NCBI RefSeq assembly: GCF_033304615.1
Contig: NZ_CP129118.1
Span: 1,732,001-1,796,000, forward strand
DNA length: 64,000 bases
Direction of reading: 5' to 3'
Origin: Sporosarcina oncorhynchi
Lineage (GTDB): Bacteria > Bacillota > Bacilli > Bacillales_A > Planococcaceae
How positions within the stretch are numbered: position 1 is the first letter of the stretch; each line of letters opens with the position of its first letter. The translations under genes were made by a program, and so were the position numbers. Shown piece after piece: positions 19,106-28,245 of this stretch. A model generated the notes under the pieces. The model was not told the origin of the DNA. It saw only the letters and a program-made list of their open reading frames with translations, and ran no database searches.

Positions 19106-19378
19106 TTACTTGACAGCATCTTTAAGAGCTTTACCTGCTTTAAATGCAGGAACCTTGCTAGCTGCAATTTCAATTTCTGCACCAGATTGCGGATTACGTC
19201 CTTTACGAGCAGCACGTTCGCGCACTTCAAAGTTTCCGAAACCAATCAATTGTACTTTATCACCATTAGCAAGTGTCGATTGGATTGTATCGAATACAGC
19301 TTCAACCGCTTTAGTAGCATCTTTTTTAGTTAGACCCGCTGCTTCAGCAACCGAGTTGATCAATTCTGTTTTATTCAC
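19106..19378 (-). CDS. hbs: DNA-binding protein HU
   Basis: HU (90 residues) is the abundant histone-like DNA-bending protein. Residues [20 protein letters not shown] at the start and the arm [15 protein letters not shown] with conserved Pro are diagnostic. The second GTG (19378) is used as start since AGGAGG is eight bases away; the first GTG at 19387 would be inside the ribosome site. It lies between folE and spoIVA as in B. subtilis, but its upstream region is filled by a tandem repeat array. Confidence 0.96.
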   Translation of the reverse strand: MNKTELINSVAEAAGLTKKDATKAVEAVFDTIQSTLANGDKVQLIGFGNFEVRERAARKGRNPQSGAEIEIAASKVPAFKAGKALKDAVK

Positions 19379-19416
19379 ACCATTCACCTCCTCTCAATGG
19401 GAACTATACTTTAGAT

Positions 19417-19769
19417 GCTCCGAGTGGCAGCCGTTCGGGTCGTTTCAGAATTACCGAAAGGCAAAAAACGCCTTTGCAGGAATTCTTCCAACGCCTGTCA
19501 CGGCTAAACGCCACTCTCCGCTTTTCTTTTGTCCAGCTCCGAGTGGCAGCCGTTCCGGTCGTTTCAGAATTACCGAAAAGGCAAAGGACGCCTTTGCGGT
19601 AATTCTTCCAACGCCTGTCACGGCTAAACGCCACTCTCCGCTTTTCTTTTGTCCAGCTCCGAGTGGCAGCCGTTCGGGTCGTTTCAGAATTACCGAAAAG
19701 GCAAAGGGCGCCTTTGCGGTAATTCTTCCAACGCCTGTCACGGCTAAACGCCACTCTCCGCTTTTCTTC
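19417..19769. repeat. Three tandem copies of a 120-bp hairpin-rich repeat
   Basis: Units begin at 19417, 19536 and 19656 (period 119 and 120) and are nearly identical. Each unit opens with GAGTGGCAGCCG and ends with CGGCTAAACGCCACTC, which are inverted copies of each other. Inside is a second, tighter palindrome, AATTACCG...GGCAAAGG..GCCTTTGCGGTAATT. As RNA each unit would fold into a long two-tier stem. The array is 38 bases upstream of the hbs start codon. The final copy ends at a TTTTCTTCA junction with unique DNA. Confidence 0.9.
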
Positions 19770-19778
19770 ACTGTAAAA

Positions 19779-19807
19779 AGAGTAACATACTAAAAACCGC
19801 GGTGCAA
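19779..19807 (-). promoter_or_regulatory. Possible sigma-A promoter for hbs, upstream of the repeat array
   Basis: On the minus strand TTGCAC (-35, 19802-19807) and TACTCT (-10, 19779-19784) are 17 bases apart, with a TG one base before the -10 (extended -10). The -10 itself is weak. If used, transcription would start near 19772 and the whole repeat array would become the hbs 5' leader of about 390 bases. This is inference from motif spacing only. Confidence 0.4.
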
Positions 19808-19859
19808 CAATATTATCAGCGTTTCCACGCTATTTTGGCATATTTACGTAAAAACAGAA

Positions 19860-19884
19860 AAAGACCCGTAAAATACGGATCTTT
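19860..19884 (-). terminator. Terminator after spoIVA
   Basis: Stem AAAGACCCGT / ACGGATCTTT (one mismatch) with a 5-base loop lies 39 bases past the spoIVA stop, followed by T-rich sequence on the minus strand. Confidence 0.7.
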
Positions 19885-19922
19885 CGAGGGTCAAGCTTGA
19901 CAAATCGGAACTTCACCACTAT

Positions 19923-21401
19923 CTAAACGATAAATGTGATCATTCCTTTATTGCCGTCATTTACCATCTGTTCAATTGTCTCCCTAAGTCTTTTACGGGC
20001 ATTTGGTGGAACAGAAGATGTTTTGAAACGAATACTTTCTTTCATTACTTCATGCAATGGTGTACCGAATAGTTGTGTCTGCCAGAGTGCATCCCGATCA
20101 TGCAAATATGCATTTTTCAATTCCTTCAATAGATGTTGACTATGAAATTCTGATCCGATTAAAGGTGAGAACTCTGCATCCATGTCAATGCGAATAATAT
20201 GAAGGGATGGTGCAGCAGCTTTCATACGTACACCATAGAAATTATCCTGTTTAATAAGTTCCGGTGGGGACGGCTGGAAATCGTCGATTGTCGGTAAAGC
20301 AACACCATATCCAGTCTTCTTCGCCGTATCAATGGCTTCCGCATACATATCATATGATTTTTTCGCTTTTACAGCGTCCTTAACGAATAACAACCAATCT
20401 TTTTTAGTCGTCATTTCTTGCTGCATTAAATCTTCGCATACTTCAAGAAACGCCCGCTCATCCATTTCGATGTTAACGGTAGCTTTTCCTTTTCCTGCAT
20501 CCACTTCAACCACTTCAGCACTTCGCACATATTTCTCATCTTTCAGCCGCTCAGCCAACTCCTGGACTTTACGGATTTTTGATGCAACGAGGAAGCCTTC
20601 CTTGATGACATTGTCTATGGATGTATTCAGTTCATGATCTGCACCGAGCACGTCCATCCAATCGGGCTTTTGTAATTCAATGTCCGTAATTGGAAATTCA
20701 TACAAAGCCTCTTTTAAAATGAGCTGAATCTCTTGTGCATTCAATTGGTCGGCGCTAATGGCGATCACCGGCACACCATGTTTTTCATGCAATTGCTCTT
20801 TCAATGCAACGGTCCTGTCATGCGCAGGCATTTTTGAATTCAAAACGATGACAAAAGGCTTGCCGATTTCTTTCAACTTGCCTACAATCTCCTCTTCTGC
20901 AACTTCAGCTGCGGCTCTCGGAATATTGTTTACTGTCCCGTCTGTCGTCAAGAGGATACCGATTGTGGAATGGTCACGGATTACTTTATCCGTACCGATG
21001 CGGGCCGCTTCCTCGAATGGAATCGGTTCATTATGCCAAGGCGTATGGACATACTTCGGGCCATCCTCGTCTTCATAACCTTTCACACCATCGATGACAT
21101 AGCCAACACAGTCCGCCAGCCTCACTTGGAATGAAAGTTCTCCGTCCCCGATTGAAACTTGTGTGCCTTGTGCGGGAACGAATTTAGGTTCGGCTGTCAT
21201 AATAACTGGACCTGGCGAACTTTGAGGCAATTCATCTTGCGCCCTTGCCCTGTCTCCCGCATCCGTCATATTTGGTATGACGACTTCTTCCATCACCCTT
21301 TTCACGAACGTCGACTTCCCGACACGGACAGGGCCCACTACACCTATATAAATATCCCCATCAGTTCGTCGAGCCAAATTTTCATACAACTCTTCTTTCA
21401 T
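19923..21401 (-). CDS. spoIVA: Stage IV sporulation protein A, coat basement-layer ATPase
   Basis: SpoIVA (492 residues) is an ATP-hydrolysing protein that polymerises on the forespore surface and forms the base of the spore coat. The Walker A motif GPVRVGKST is at 23-31 and a D-x-x-G element, DCVGYVIDG, near 97-105. The conserved C-terminal region, used in other species for anchoring to SpoVM, is present to the end. Length equals that of the B. subtilis protein. AAAGGAGGG precedes ATG 21401. Gene order hbs-spoIVA-yphF is conserved. Confidence 0.97.
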   Translation of the reverse strand: MKEELYENLARRTDGDIYIGVVGPVRVGKSTFVKRVMEEVVIPNMTDAGDRARAQDELPQSSPGPVIMTAEPKFVPAQGTQVSIGDGELSFQVRLADCVGYVIDGVKGYEDEDGPKYVHTPWHNEPIPFEEAARIGTDKVIRDHSTIGILLTTDGTVNNIPRAAAEVAEEEIVGKLKEIGKPFVIVLNSKMPAHDRTVALKEQLHEKHGVPVIAISADQLNAQEIQLILKEALYEFPITDIELQKPDWMDVLGADHELNTSIDNVIKEGFLVASKIRKVQELAERLKDEKYVRSAEVVEVDAGKGKATVNIEMDERAFLEVCEDLMQQEMTTKKDWLLFVKDAVKAKKSYDMYAEAIDTAKKTGYGVALPTIDDFQPSPPELIKQDNFYGVRMKAAAPSLHIIRIDMDAEFSPLIGSEFHSQHLLKELKNAYLHDRDALWQTQLFGTPLHEVMKESIRFKTSSVPPNARKRLRETIEQMVNDGNKGMITFIV

Positions 21402-21444
21402 ACTTAGCCCTCCTTTTTTCGCGCATATTAGTTTATGTAATAGA

Positions 21445-21480
21445 AAAACGTTTCATGCCAATAAAGACATGAAACGTTTT
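21445..21480 (-). terminator. Terminator after yphF
   Basis: A 13-base perfect stem AAAACGTTTCATG / CATGAAACGTTTT with a 10-base loop lies six bases after the yphF stop, between yphF and spoIVA. A T-run follows the stem on the minus strand. Confidence 0.85.
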
Positions 21481-21485
21481 GAAAT

Positions 21486-22214
21486 CTATTTGCCAGGAAT
21501 GTTTGCCATAAAGACAGGTTCATTCTGTTCATTCACAGTATATGGCAGAGAGTAGGCGGGTACTACTAAACTTTCTTCCTCAAGCAGAAAACGAATATCG
21601 TCACCCGGCTTAACTTCAGGCTTCTGTTCACTTAAAATCCGGTTCAAATCGATTGAATAATCGACGTAGAAATTCCCATCTCCACTCACAATGATTGGAA
21701 GCTGAGCATTCGAATAAGGGCTATCAATCATCAATGGTGCTTCGAAGCCCATCTTTTTATAATCAATTTCATATACATTTTCTCCGACAGACTCTTTAAA
21801 TGGCAGATTTCCATTAATCTGTCTCCGTAGATGCAACTCCCTGATGCGTTCTGCAGTTCGTAAATCCACAAGCTTAACGGTAGGATTTTCATCCACATCA
21901 ATGAGGATATATTGGAAGATGCCACCACTTTCATAAGCATTGGAAGGAATCTTTTCAGTATATGCAGGAACAATTTTCGAGAATTCAATCGGGTATTTTA
22001 TGTAACGATCCGTCTCTAAATCCTTTGTTTTGATAGGTAATAGTCCATCATTACTCTCTTGGTACGAGTTTACCGCCTTCTGGACAGTTTCAACCTGATC
22101 TGCATAAGGATTTTCTCTTACTGCTTTTTCATCACCGGGATACATACAACCAGAAAGTAAAATCGTCAGCATAATCGTCAACAACAACGTGATCTTTTTG
22201 TGATGTGTATTCAT
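21486..22214 (-). CDS. yphF: Lipoprotein YphF
   Basis: A 242-residue predicted lipoprotein: a Lys-rich N-terminus, a hydrophobic stretch, and a lipobox LLSGC with the lipidated Cys at residue 23. The rest is soluble and outside the cell. It matches the position of yphF (between yphE and spoIVA) in B. subtilis; the function is unknown. ATG 22214 is preferred over ATG 22220 because the GGAGG site lies six bases before it. The yphE stop overlaps the first ATG, so yphE and yphF are coupled. Confidence 0.82.
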   Translation of the reverse strand: MNTHHKKITLLLTIMLTILLSGCMYPGDEKAVRENPYADQVETVQKAVNSYQESNDGLLPIKTKDLETDRYIKYPIEFSKIVPAYTEKIPSNAYESGGIFQYILIDVDENPTVKLVDLRTAERIRELHLRRQINGNLPFKESVGENVYEIDYKKMGFEAPLMIDSPYSNAQLPIIVSGDGNFYVDYSIDLNRILSEQKPEVKPGDDIRFLLEEESLVVPAYSLPYTVNEQNEPVFMANIPGK

Positions 22215-22216
22215 CT

Positions 22217-22417
22217 TCATCCTCCTCCTGGTCCGCTGAATACCAGGTAAACCATTGCAAAAAACGAGAAAATCAGTAAAGCATAAGCTATCAGGGCCAA
22301 AATAAATTTAATTAATCTATTAGAAAGTTTGTGTCTGCTCAAATAAATAAGCCCCATGGAAATTGCCATGAAACCCATTGCATAAAAAGACAGCCACATT
22401 TTATCCAAAGGAGACAA
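22217..22417 (-). CDS. yphE: DUF2768 small membrane protein YphE
   Basis: A 66-residue protein with two membrane helices (about 5-25 and 37-60) ending in a Gly-rich tail, of the DUF2768 family found downstream of gpsA in Bacillus. The function is not known. A TTG at 22417 is preferred since AAGGA lies eight bases upstream and the N-terminus then reads SPLDKMWLSF; the ATG at 22441 lacks a ribosome site and would only just follow gpsA. It ends in ATGA overlap with the yphF region. Confidence 0.78.
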   Translation of the reverse strand: MSPLDKMWLSFYAMGFMAISMGLIYLSRHKLSNRLIKFILALIAYALLIFSFFAMVYLVFSGPGGG

Positions 22418-22446
22418 GTGGATCATCCTTTCGTCTATCATGAAGC

Positions 22447-23469
22447 TTAATCATTTAAGAAAAAGTCTTCTATTTCATGTTTTTTCGTTCTGTTCATAAG
22501 CTCATCAACTGCTCCTTTTGGAGGGATATCCTTAAATAGTATGGCGTACAGCGCTTCAGTCAACGGCATAGAAACTTCGTAGCGCTTCGCCAGCTGATGG
22601 GCAGCTTTAGTTGTCCTGACGCCCTCGATGACCATGCCCATACCAGAAACGACTTCATCAAGGCTATTCCCCTTCCCTAGCAAGTTGCCGGCTTTCCAGT
22701 TTCTTGAATGCACGCTTGTACACGTAACGATCAAATCACCAAGTCCAGTTAATCCTGAAAACGTAAGGGGATTTGCTCCCATTTTCACGCCCAGTCTCGA
22801 TATCTCCGCAAGTCCACGGGTAATTAAGGCCGCTTTCGCGTTATCTCCATAACCAATGCCATCTGATATACCAGCAGCTAATGCAATGACATTTTTTAGA
22901 GCAGCACCAATTTCAACGCCAATCAGGTCGCTGTTCGTGTACACACGAAAGTAGTTATTGCTGAACAGATCCTGGACTCGTTCTGCGGATAGCTGATCTG
23001 TAGACGCGGCGGTAATTGTTGTCGGATGTCGCAGTACAACTTCTTCTGCATGGCTTGGACCTGACAACGCGACAACCGCTTCCCGTTTGTCTGGACTGAT
23101 TTCATCCTCTATCACTTCTGAAATTCGTTTCAACGTATCCGGTTCAATGCCTTTGGAAACGTGAATAAACAGACACTTTTTCTCTATAATCCCTGCTATA
23201 TCATTACAAAGATCGCGGATTGCTTTTGTCGGAACAGCAATCACAATTGTTTCAGCATGCTCAATAGCGGTTTTTAAATCTGAAACGGCTTGTAGATTTG
23301 TCGGCAATGAAATACCCGGCAAGTAGGCTTCATTCGTATGACGTTCATTTATTTCAAATGATTGTTGTTCTCGCCTGGTCCAAAGCAGACAGTCATGACC
23401 GTTTTCAGCAAGGACAAATGCAATGGCAGTACCCCAGCTACCAGCTCCGATTACTGTAACTTTTTCCAA
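22447..23469 (-). CDS. gpsA: NAD(P)H-dependent glycerol-3-phosphate dehydrogenase
   Basis: GpsA (340 residues) reduces dihydroxyacetone phosphate to sn-glycerol-3-phosphate for phospholipids. The nucleotide motif GAGSWGTA is at about 8-15, and the conserved [17 protein letters not shown] block with catalytic Lys is near residue 180. The TTG at 23469 is the likely start: GAGGTG is six bases upstream and the protein then begins EKVTVIGAG. Downstream of der, as in B. subtilis. Confidence 0.95.
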   Translation of the reverse strand: MEKVTVIGAGSWGTAIAFVLAENGHDCLLWTRREQQSFEINERHTNEAYLPGISLPTNLQAVSDLKTAIEHAETIVIAVPTKAIRDLCNDIAGIIEKKCLFIHVSKGIEPDTLKRISEVIEDEISPDKREAVVALSGPSHAEEVVLRHPTTITAASTDQLSAERVQDLFSNNYFRVYTNSDLIGVEIGAALKNVIALAAGISDGIGYGDNAKAALITRGLAEISRLGVKMGANPLTFSGLTGLGDLIVTCTSVHSRNWKAGNLLGKGNSLDEVVSGMGMVIEGVRTTKAAHQLAKRYEVSMPLTEALYAILFKDIPPKGAVDELMNRTKKHEIEDFFLND

Positions 23470-23488
23470 AAGTCCCACCTCTTTCATA

Positions 23489-24799
23489 TCAACTTCTTGC
23501 GCGTGTTATGAGACGAATTGGCGTCCCTTCGAATCCGAATGATTCACGTAAACGGTTTTGCAAGAAGCGTTCATAAGAAAAATGCATAAGTTCAGGTTCA
23601 TTGACGAAGACAACGAAGACCGGTGGCTTGACAGCTACTTGTGTTGCATAATAAATGCGTAGTCTACGACCTTTGTCAGATGGTGCAGGGTTACGCGCAA
23701 CTGCATCTTCGATGACTTCATTTAAGACACTTGACTGAATACGCATCGCATGATTTTCACTAATTATTTTAATCTGATCAAATAAAGTTGTCACACGCTG
23801 TTTTGTCTTAGCTGAAACATAAGCGATTGGTGCATAATCAAGGAATAAGAAGTTCTTTCTAATATCATCATTAAATTTATTCATCGTCTTGTCGTCTTTT
23901 TCGATAGCATCCCACTTGTTGACGACGAACATGACACCTTTCCCTGCATCTTCAGCATAGCCAGCAATTCTTTTGTCCTGCTCACGTATTCCCTCTTCGC
24001 CATTTAGGACAATCAGCACGACGTCGGAACGGTCAATCGCTTTTAATGCTCTCAGCACACTGTATTTCTCCATATTTTCATACACTTTGCCTTTTTTTCG
24101 CATACCAGCTGTGTCGATAATTTTATATTTCTGTCCTTCAAATTCATAGGAAGTATCGACGGCATCAGTTGTTGTACCGGCTACTTCACTGACGATAACC
24201 CGGTCTTCACCGAGTAAAGCATTGACGAGTGAAGATTTCCCTACATTTGGTCGTCCAATCAAAGAGAAACGGATGACGTCATCTTCCACAAGCTCTTCTC
24301 CTGGTTCAGGGAAGCTCGCGGCTACAGCATCGAGTAAATCTCCGAGTCCTAGCCCGTGCGATCCTGAGACGGGGTACGGATCTCCAAAGCCAAGTGAATA
24401 GAAATCATAAATCATATCACGCATATCGGGGTTGTCCACTTTATTGACGGCGAGGACAACAGGTTTTTTCGTTTTGTACAATATTTTGGCAACTTGTTCA
24501 TCAGCATCTGTGACACTTTCCCGACCATTGGTCAAAAATATTATTACATCTGCTTCTTCTATTGCGATTTCAGCTTGTAAACGGATTTGTTCCATAAACG
24601 GCTCATCGCTAATATCAATTCCGCCAGTATCAATAAGATTAAAATCATGCGCTAGCCAATCTGCAGAGCTATAGATGCGGTCACGTGTTACTCCGGCAAC
24701 ATCCTCGACGATTGAAATACGCTCTCCGACAATACGATTAAAAATCGTCGATTTCCCTACGTTTGGTCTTCCAACAATTGCTACAGTTGGTTTATTCAT
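23489..24799 (-). CDS. der: Ribosome-associated GTPase Der (EngA)
   Basis: Der (436 residues) has two tandem GTPase domains and a C-terminal KH-like domain, and helps assemble the 50S subunit. The first G1 motif is GRPNVGKS at 10-17 with DTGG downstream, the second GRPNVGKS is at about 182, with DTAG and NKWD. ATG 24799 follows GGAAGGGTG; an ORF upstream from 24895 is not supported. Conserved order der-gpsA. Confidence 0.97.
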   Translation of the reverse strand: MNKPTVAIVGRPNVGKSTIFNRIVGERISIVEDVAGVTRDRIYSSADWLAHDFNLIDTGGIDISDEPFMEQIRLQAEIAIEEADVIIFLTNGRESVTDADEQVAKILYKTKKPVVLAVNKVDNPDMRDMIYDFYSLGFGDPYPVSGSHGLGLGDLLDAVAASFPEPGEELVEDDVIRFSLIGRPNVGKSSLVNALLGEDRVIVSEVAGTTTDAVDTSYEFEGQKYKIIDTAGMRKKGKVYENMEKYSVLRALKAIDRSDVVLIVLNGEEGIREQDKRIAGYAEDAGKGVMFVVNKWDAIEKDDKTMNKFNDDIRKNFLFLDYAPIAYVSAKTKQRVTTLFDQIKIISENHAMRIQSSVLNEVIEDAVARNPAPSDKGRRLRIYYATQVAVKPPVFVVFVNEPELMHFSYERFLQNRLRESFGFEGTPIRLITRARS

Positions 24800-24920
24800 A
24801 AGTAAACACCCTTCCAGTATATCTCTTGTGTTATTATACACAAAAAAGATGATGATGCCTATGCAAGCACCATCACCATTTAGTTTGACGTTCATTCAGT
24901 TGTTCATGAAACGGACAAAA

Positions 24921-26060
24921 TTATTCCGAGAACTTTTTTAACTGATCGCCAATTACATCACTTAACGAGAATCCAGTTTCTTCTTTCATCTCATAATCGC
25001 CATATGAATTATCATCTTCGTTGTCGACAAGATCTTTAATACTCAACGAAAGACGTCTGTCATCTGCATTGACATCAATAACTTTCACATCAATTTTCTG
25101 TCCTTCTTCTAACACTTCGTTCGGCGTTCCGATATGCTGATGAGAAATTCGCGAAATATGCACGAGCCCTTCTACTCCCGGGAACACTTCTACAAACGCT
25201 CCGTAAGTGACAAGGCGTTTTACTGTCCCTTCCAAGACAGATCCTTTTGGTGCACGATCTTGAATTCCCTCCCATGGCCCAGGCAATGTTTCTTTGATGG
25301 ATAGGGAAATTCTTTCTGAATCACGATCGACAGATAGGATTTTAACATTTACCTTGTCGCCTTCTTTTAGTACGTCAGACACTTTATCGACATGTTCATG
25401 AGATAGTTGAGAAATATGGACTAACCCATCCACACCGCCGATATCTACGAATGCGCCAAATGAAGCGATTCTCTGAACCGTTCCTTCGAGCACTTGACCT
25501 TCATTTAATCCGTCTAGGATTTCTTCTTTCTTGCTCGCTTTTTCTTCTTGAAGTATCGCGCGGTGCGAGAGGATCAAACGGTTTTTCTCTTTGTCCATTT
25601 CAACGATTTTGAATTCCATCGTCCGCCCTTTGTAGTCTTCAAAAGATTCAACAAAGTGATCTTCAACCAGAGAGGCTGGAATAAATCCACGCACACCCAG
25701 ATCCACGACTAAACCGCCTTTGACTACATCTTTCACTTCGGTTTCGATTGTTTCCTGCTTATTGAATTTCTCTTCAAGCGAATCCCATGCGTTCTCGGCA
25801 TCCACTTTTCTTTTAGATAGGACAAAATTATCGTCTTCAACTTTAGTAATAATCAATTCAAGCTCATCGCCGACATCAACCGCATCGGACGCTTTCTCAA
25901 TGTGTAGACTTGATAGTTCACTGATGGGAATCACGCCATCGAAAGGTGCTCCGGAAATTTCGACCATCACGGATTTATCTTCGATGTTCGTCACTTTTGC
26001 GGTGACACGGTCACCTTCTTTATAAGCGTTCATCTCATCTAAATTCATTTCTTCAGTCAT
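24921..26060 (-). CDS. ypfD: S1-domain RNA-binding protein, 30S S1 homologue
   Basis: A 379-residue protein with four S1 (OB-fold) RNA-binding domains: about 12-80, 98-165, 182-252 and 268-338. Short S1-like proteins of this kind replace full-length S1 in Bacillus (ypfD). The acidic C-terminal tail has no further domain. It lies between cmk/plsC-like and der, as usual. AGAGGAGG precedes ATG 26060. Whether it is truly ribosomal or a general RNA-binding protein is not settled for the family. Confidence 0.93.
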   Translation of the reverse strand: MTEEMNLDEMNAYKEGDRVTAKVTNIEDKSVMVEISGAPFDGVIPISELSSLHIEKASDAVDVGDELELIITKVEDDNFVLSKRKVDAENAWDSLEEKFNKQETIETEVKDVVKGGLVVDLGVRGFIPASLVEDHFVESFEDYKGRTMEFKIVEMDKEKNRLILSHRAILQEEKASKKEEILDGLNEGQVLEGTVQRIASFGAFVDIGGVDGLVHISQLSHEHVDKVSDVLKEGDKVNVKILSVDRDSERISLSIKETLPGPWEGIQDRAPKGSVLEGTVKRLVTYGAFVEVFPGVEGLVHISRISHQHIGTPNEVLEEGQKIDVKVIDVNADDRRLSLSIKDLVDNEDDNSYGDYEMKEETGFSLSDVIGDQLKKFSE

Positions 26061-26140
26061 ATGTAGTCCTCCTCTATAATGATTCCTACCTCTATATTAT
26101 TCGAATCGATTCATAAAAACAAAAAATTACGCTTATCATT

Positions 26141-26722
26141 TTATTTATGTTGATTTAATAGGGACTGGATTTCTTTCATAATCACTTCCGTGACTTCTTC
26201 TGCGGACGCTCTGTTTTCCCGGTATGACGTCATATCAATCGGTTGACCATAGATGACATGTAACCTCTTGAATTTCTTATAAGGACCAACAATAGCACAG
26301 GGTATTACTGCTGCATCACCTTTTAGTGCAAAAAAACCTGCACCAGCAAGTCCTTTTCCAAGTTGTCCGTCTTTACTCCTTGTCCCCTCAGGGAACATAC
26401 CCACAACTTTACCGCCGCGCAGCAGTTTCAGGGTTGTCCTGAAAGCATCCCTGTCACTCATGCCACGCTTGACTGGAAAAGCTTGCACTTGAGGAAGTAC
26501 AGACTTCAAGATTGGCATGTTGAAAAGCTCTTCCTTCGCCATAAAATGGACAGTTCTTGGACACGTGATCCCAACGACTGGCGGATCAAGATTATCAATA
26601 TGATTCGTACAAAGCAGCACTCCTCCTTCTCGGGGGAAATTCTCCTTACCAGTCACCTTAATACGATATAACGGATAAAAAATTGTACTTATAAGAAACT
26701 TACCGAGCGGATACAAGTTCAT
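26141..26722 (-). CDS. plsC: 1-acyl-sn-glycerol-3-phosphate acyltransferase (PlsC family)
   Basis: PlsC-family acyltransferase of 193 residues; the family adds the second acyl chain in phosphatidic acid synthesis. The catalytic HX4D is NHIDNLD (H41, D46), and the FPEGTRSKDG motif near 118-127 binds substrate. A membrane-seeking hydrophobic N-terminus is seen. The ATG overlaps the cmk stop as ATGA. The cmk-plsC-rpsA-like order is shared with other Bacillales. The exact acyl substrate is inferred. Confidence 0.9.
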   Translation of the reverse strand: MNLYPLGKFLISTIFYPLYRIKVTGKENFPREGGVLLCTNHIDNLDPPVVGITCPRTVHFMAKEELFNMPILKSVLPQVQAFPVKRGMSDRDAFRTTLKLLRGGKVVGMFPEGTRSKDGQLGKGLAGAGFFALKGDAAVIPCAIVGPYKKFKRLHVIYGQPIDMTSYRENRASAEEVTEVIMKEIQSLLNQHK

Positions 26723-27396
26723 GGCTGCATCCTCATTTCAGCGAGTACAATAACCTTGTCTACCACTTGATCAATTGTCATGGAAGTAGTGTCAACGAGA
26801 ACTGCGTCATCCGCCATCTTCAAAGGTGATACAGCGCGCTCACTATCTGATTGGTCACGTTTTTCGATTTCCTGTTTCAGCTGTTCAAGCGGAGTATAAA
26901 TTCCTCTCGACTCATTTTCTATGAATCTGCGCTCTGCACGTTCATCTACCGAAGCTGTCATGAATATTTTCAGTTCCGCTTTGGGAAGTACGGCTGTTCC
27001 AATATCTCGACCATCCATGACAACACCCGTTCCAGTAGCAAGCTCTCTTTGTTTTTCAACCATAAGTTTGCGAACACTCATATGGGTAGCAACCGCTGAT
27101 ACGCCAGCTGTCACTTCATGTGATCTGATTTCCTCGGAACAATCAATGCCATCAATCAAAACGGCTTGATTATCTCCATCCGGCTTCAAATGGATGTCCG
27201 TGTTCTCCAATAAAGCAGTCAAATCATGATCACTATTTAAATTTATGTCCAACTGAATCGCTTTATGTGTCAATGCACGATACATAGCTCCCGTATCAAT
27301 GTACGTATAATTCAATTTTTGCGCGATTTTTTTGGCGATTGTGCTTTTTCCAGCAGCAGCCGGTCCGTCAATCGCTATGATAATCCCATTTAACAT
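26719..27396 (-). CDS. cmk: Cytidylate kinase
   Basis: Cmk (225 residues) phosphorylates CMP and dCMP. The P-loop GPAAAGKST lies near residues 11-19, and the VVMDGRDIGTAVLP block near residue 97 is typical of CMP kinases. ATG 27396 is chosen, with GGGGGTAG eight bases upstream; the longer reading from 27417 is unlikely. The stop overlaps the plsC-like start by four bases. Confidence 0.96.
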   Translation of the reverse strand: MLNGIIIAIDGPAAAGKSTIAKKIAQKLNYTYIDTGAMYRALTHKAIQLDINLNSDHDLTALLENTDIHLKPDGDNQAVLIDGIDCSEEIRSHEVTAGVSAVATHMSVRKLMVEKQRELATGTGVVMDGRDIGTAVLPKAELKIFMTASVDERAERRFIENESRGIYTPLEQLKQEIEKRDQSDSERAVSPLKMADDAVLVDTTSMTIDQVVDKVIVLAEMRMQP

Positions 27397-27444
27397 ATCA
27401 TCTACCCCCGAATTCAATTCGAAAACATTGTAACATATGGAAAT

Positions 27445-27477
27445 GGGAAAAGTCCTGAATTAAACAGGTCTTTTCCC
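27445..27477 (-). terminator. Likely terminator after ypfA
   Basis: Long stem GGGAAAAGTCCTG / CAGGTCTTTTCCC (one mismatch) with a 7-base loop between ypfA and cmk. The T-run after the stem is short, so termination may be partial. Confidence 0.5.
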
Positions 27478-27494
27478 ATTACTACACTTTTTCT

Positions 27495-28133
27495 CTACTT
27501 TTCATTACGATGCTGTAATTGTCGCTCAAAACAGAAACGGATGATATTCTGTCGATCCGTCGTATCAATTTCAGAAAACTGCATCGAAGCAATCCGACGC
27601 CCATCCTTTTCCCATATTCGTACTGCTTGTGCTTCTGTTCGGACGTATTTGATATCGTCATTCACATAAGGCAGAACTACACTCAGATTCACAATATCCG
27701 ATTCTTCAAAAACCTCTTTGTCGCCAAGATTCAGTGCAATACCACCTGCGCTAATATCTTCAGCTACAAATTGACTGCTGACACCCGCATGATTGACTGC
27801 AACATCAATCGCTGTTTCGACACGAACAAATTCACGCCTCTGGATTTTGATCAACTGCTCATCGCCGGGATAGGATAATTTCAGCATAGGTATCCCTTTG
27901 TTCATTCTCCCTGTGACTTCAGCTCTAAAAGCAAAGGACATTTTATTATCGACGAATGATATGAGCAATTGCGTGCCATCCATGAAAAATGCTGTGCGAT
28001 TTGTTTCTATATGTGCAGGATAGTCAATCATTACATAATCGTCCCCTGCGTCTACAACTTTGCTTTTATATTTGTCTCCATTCTCGGTGTAATCTTTATC
28101 AATGATGACAGTTGTACCAACTTTAAGACGCAT
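27495..28133 (-). CDS. ypfA: PilZ-domain cyclic-di-GMP receptor YpfA (MotI/DgrA type)
   Basis: A 212-residue protein with an N-terminal YcgR-like domain and a C-terminal PilZ domain. The c-di-GMP contact motifs are RREFVR near 107-112 and EDISAGG near 135-141. In B. subtilis YpfA (MotI/DgrA) binds c-di-GMP and acts as a flagellar clutch. The window holds cheR and this gene but no flagellar genes. It stands upstream of cmk, as in B. subtilis. AGGTG precedes ATG 28133. Confidence 0.9.
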   Translation of the reverse strand: MRLKVGTTVIIDKDYTENGDKYKSKVVDAGDDYVMIDYPAHIETNRTAFFMDGTQLLISFVDNKMSFAFRAEVTGRMNKGIPMLKLSYPGDEQLIKIQRREFVRVETAIDVAVNHAGVSSQFVAEDISAGGIALNLGDKEVFEESDIVNLSVVLPYVNDDIKYVRTEAQAVRIWEKDGRRIASMQFSEIDTTDRQNIIRFCFERQLQHRNEK

Positions 28134-28245
28134 CTGAAAACACCTACCCTTTTACTAGTTGTATCTATTATCGCACGGGTAGGCATAAATTCCAATATTG
28201 AATTTCAGTTCATTTGAACTAATCGTAAAAACGATTGGAATTTTG

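Noticed and set aside
19417-19769. Possible CRISPR-like array
   Set aside because: Units are 120 bases, contiguous, with no unique spacers, and no cas genes are near.
19404-19771. Two open frames of 106 and 116 codons on the minus strand across the tandem repeat
   Set aside because: The repeat period is a multiple of three, so open frames simply repeat with it. The translations are near-identical triplicates, have no ribosome site, and overlap palindromes; they are by-products of the repeat.
28221-28236. Hairpin AATCG-TTTTTA-CGATT after ypeB
   Set aside because: The T-run is in the loop and not after the stem; the stem has only five pairs, so it is not a good terminator.
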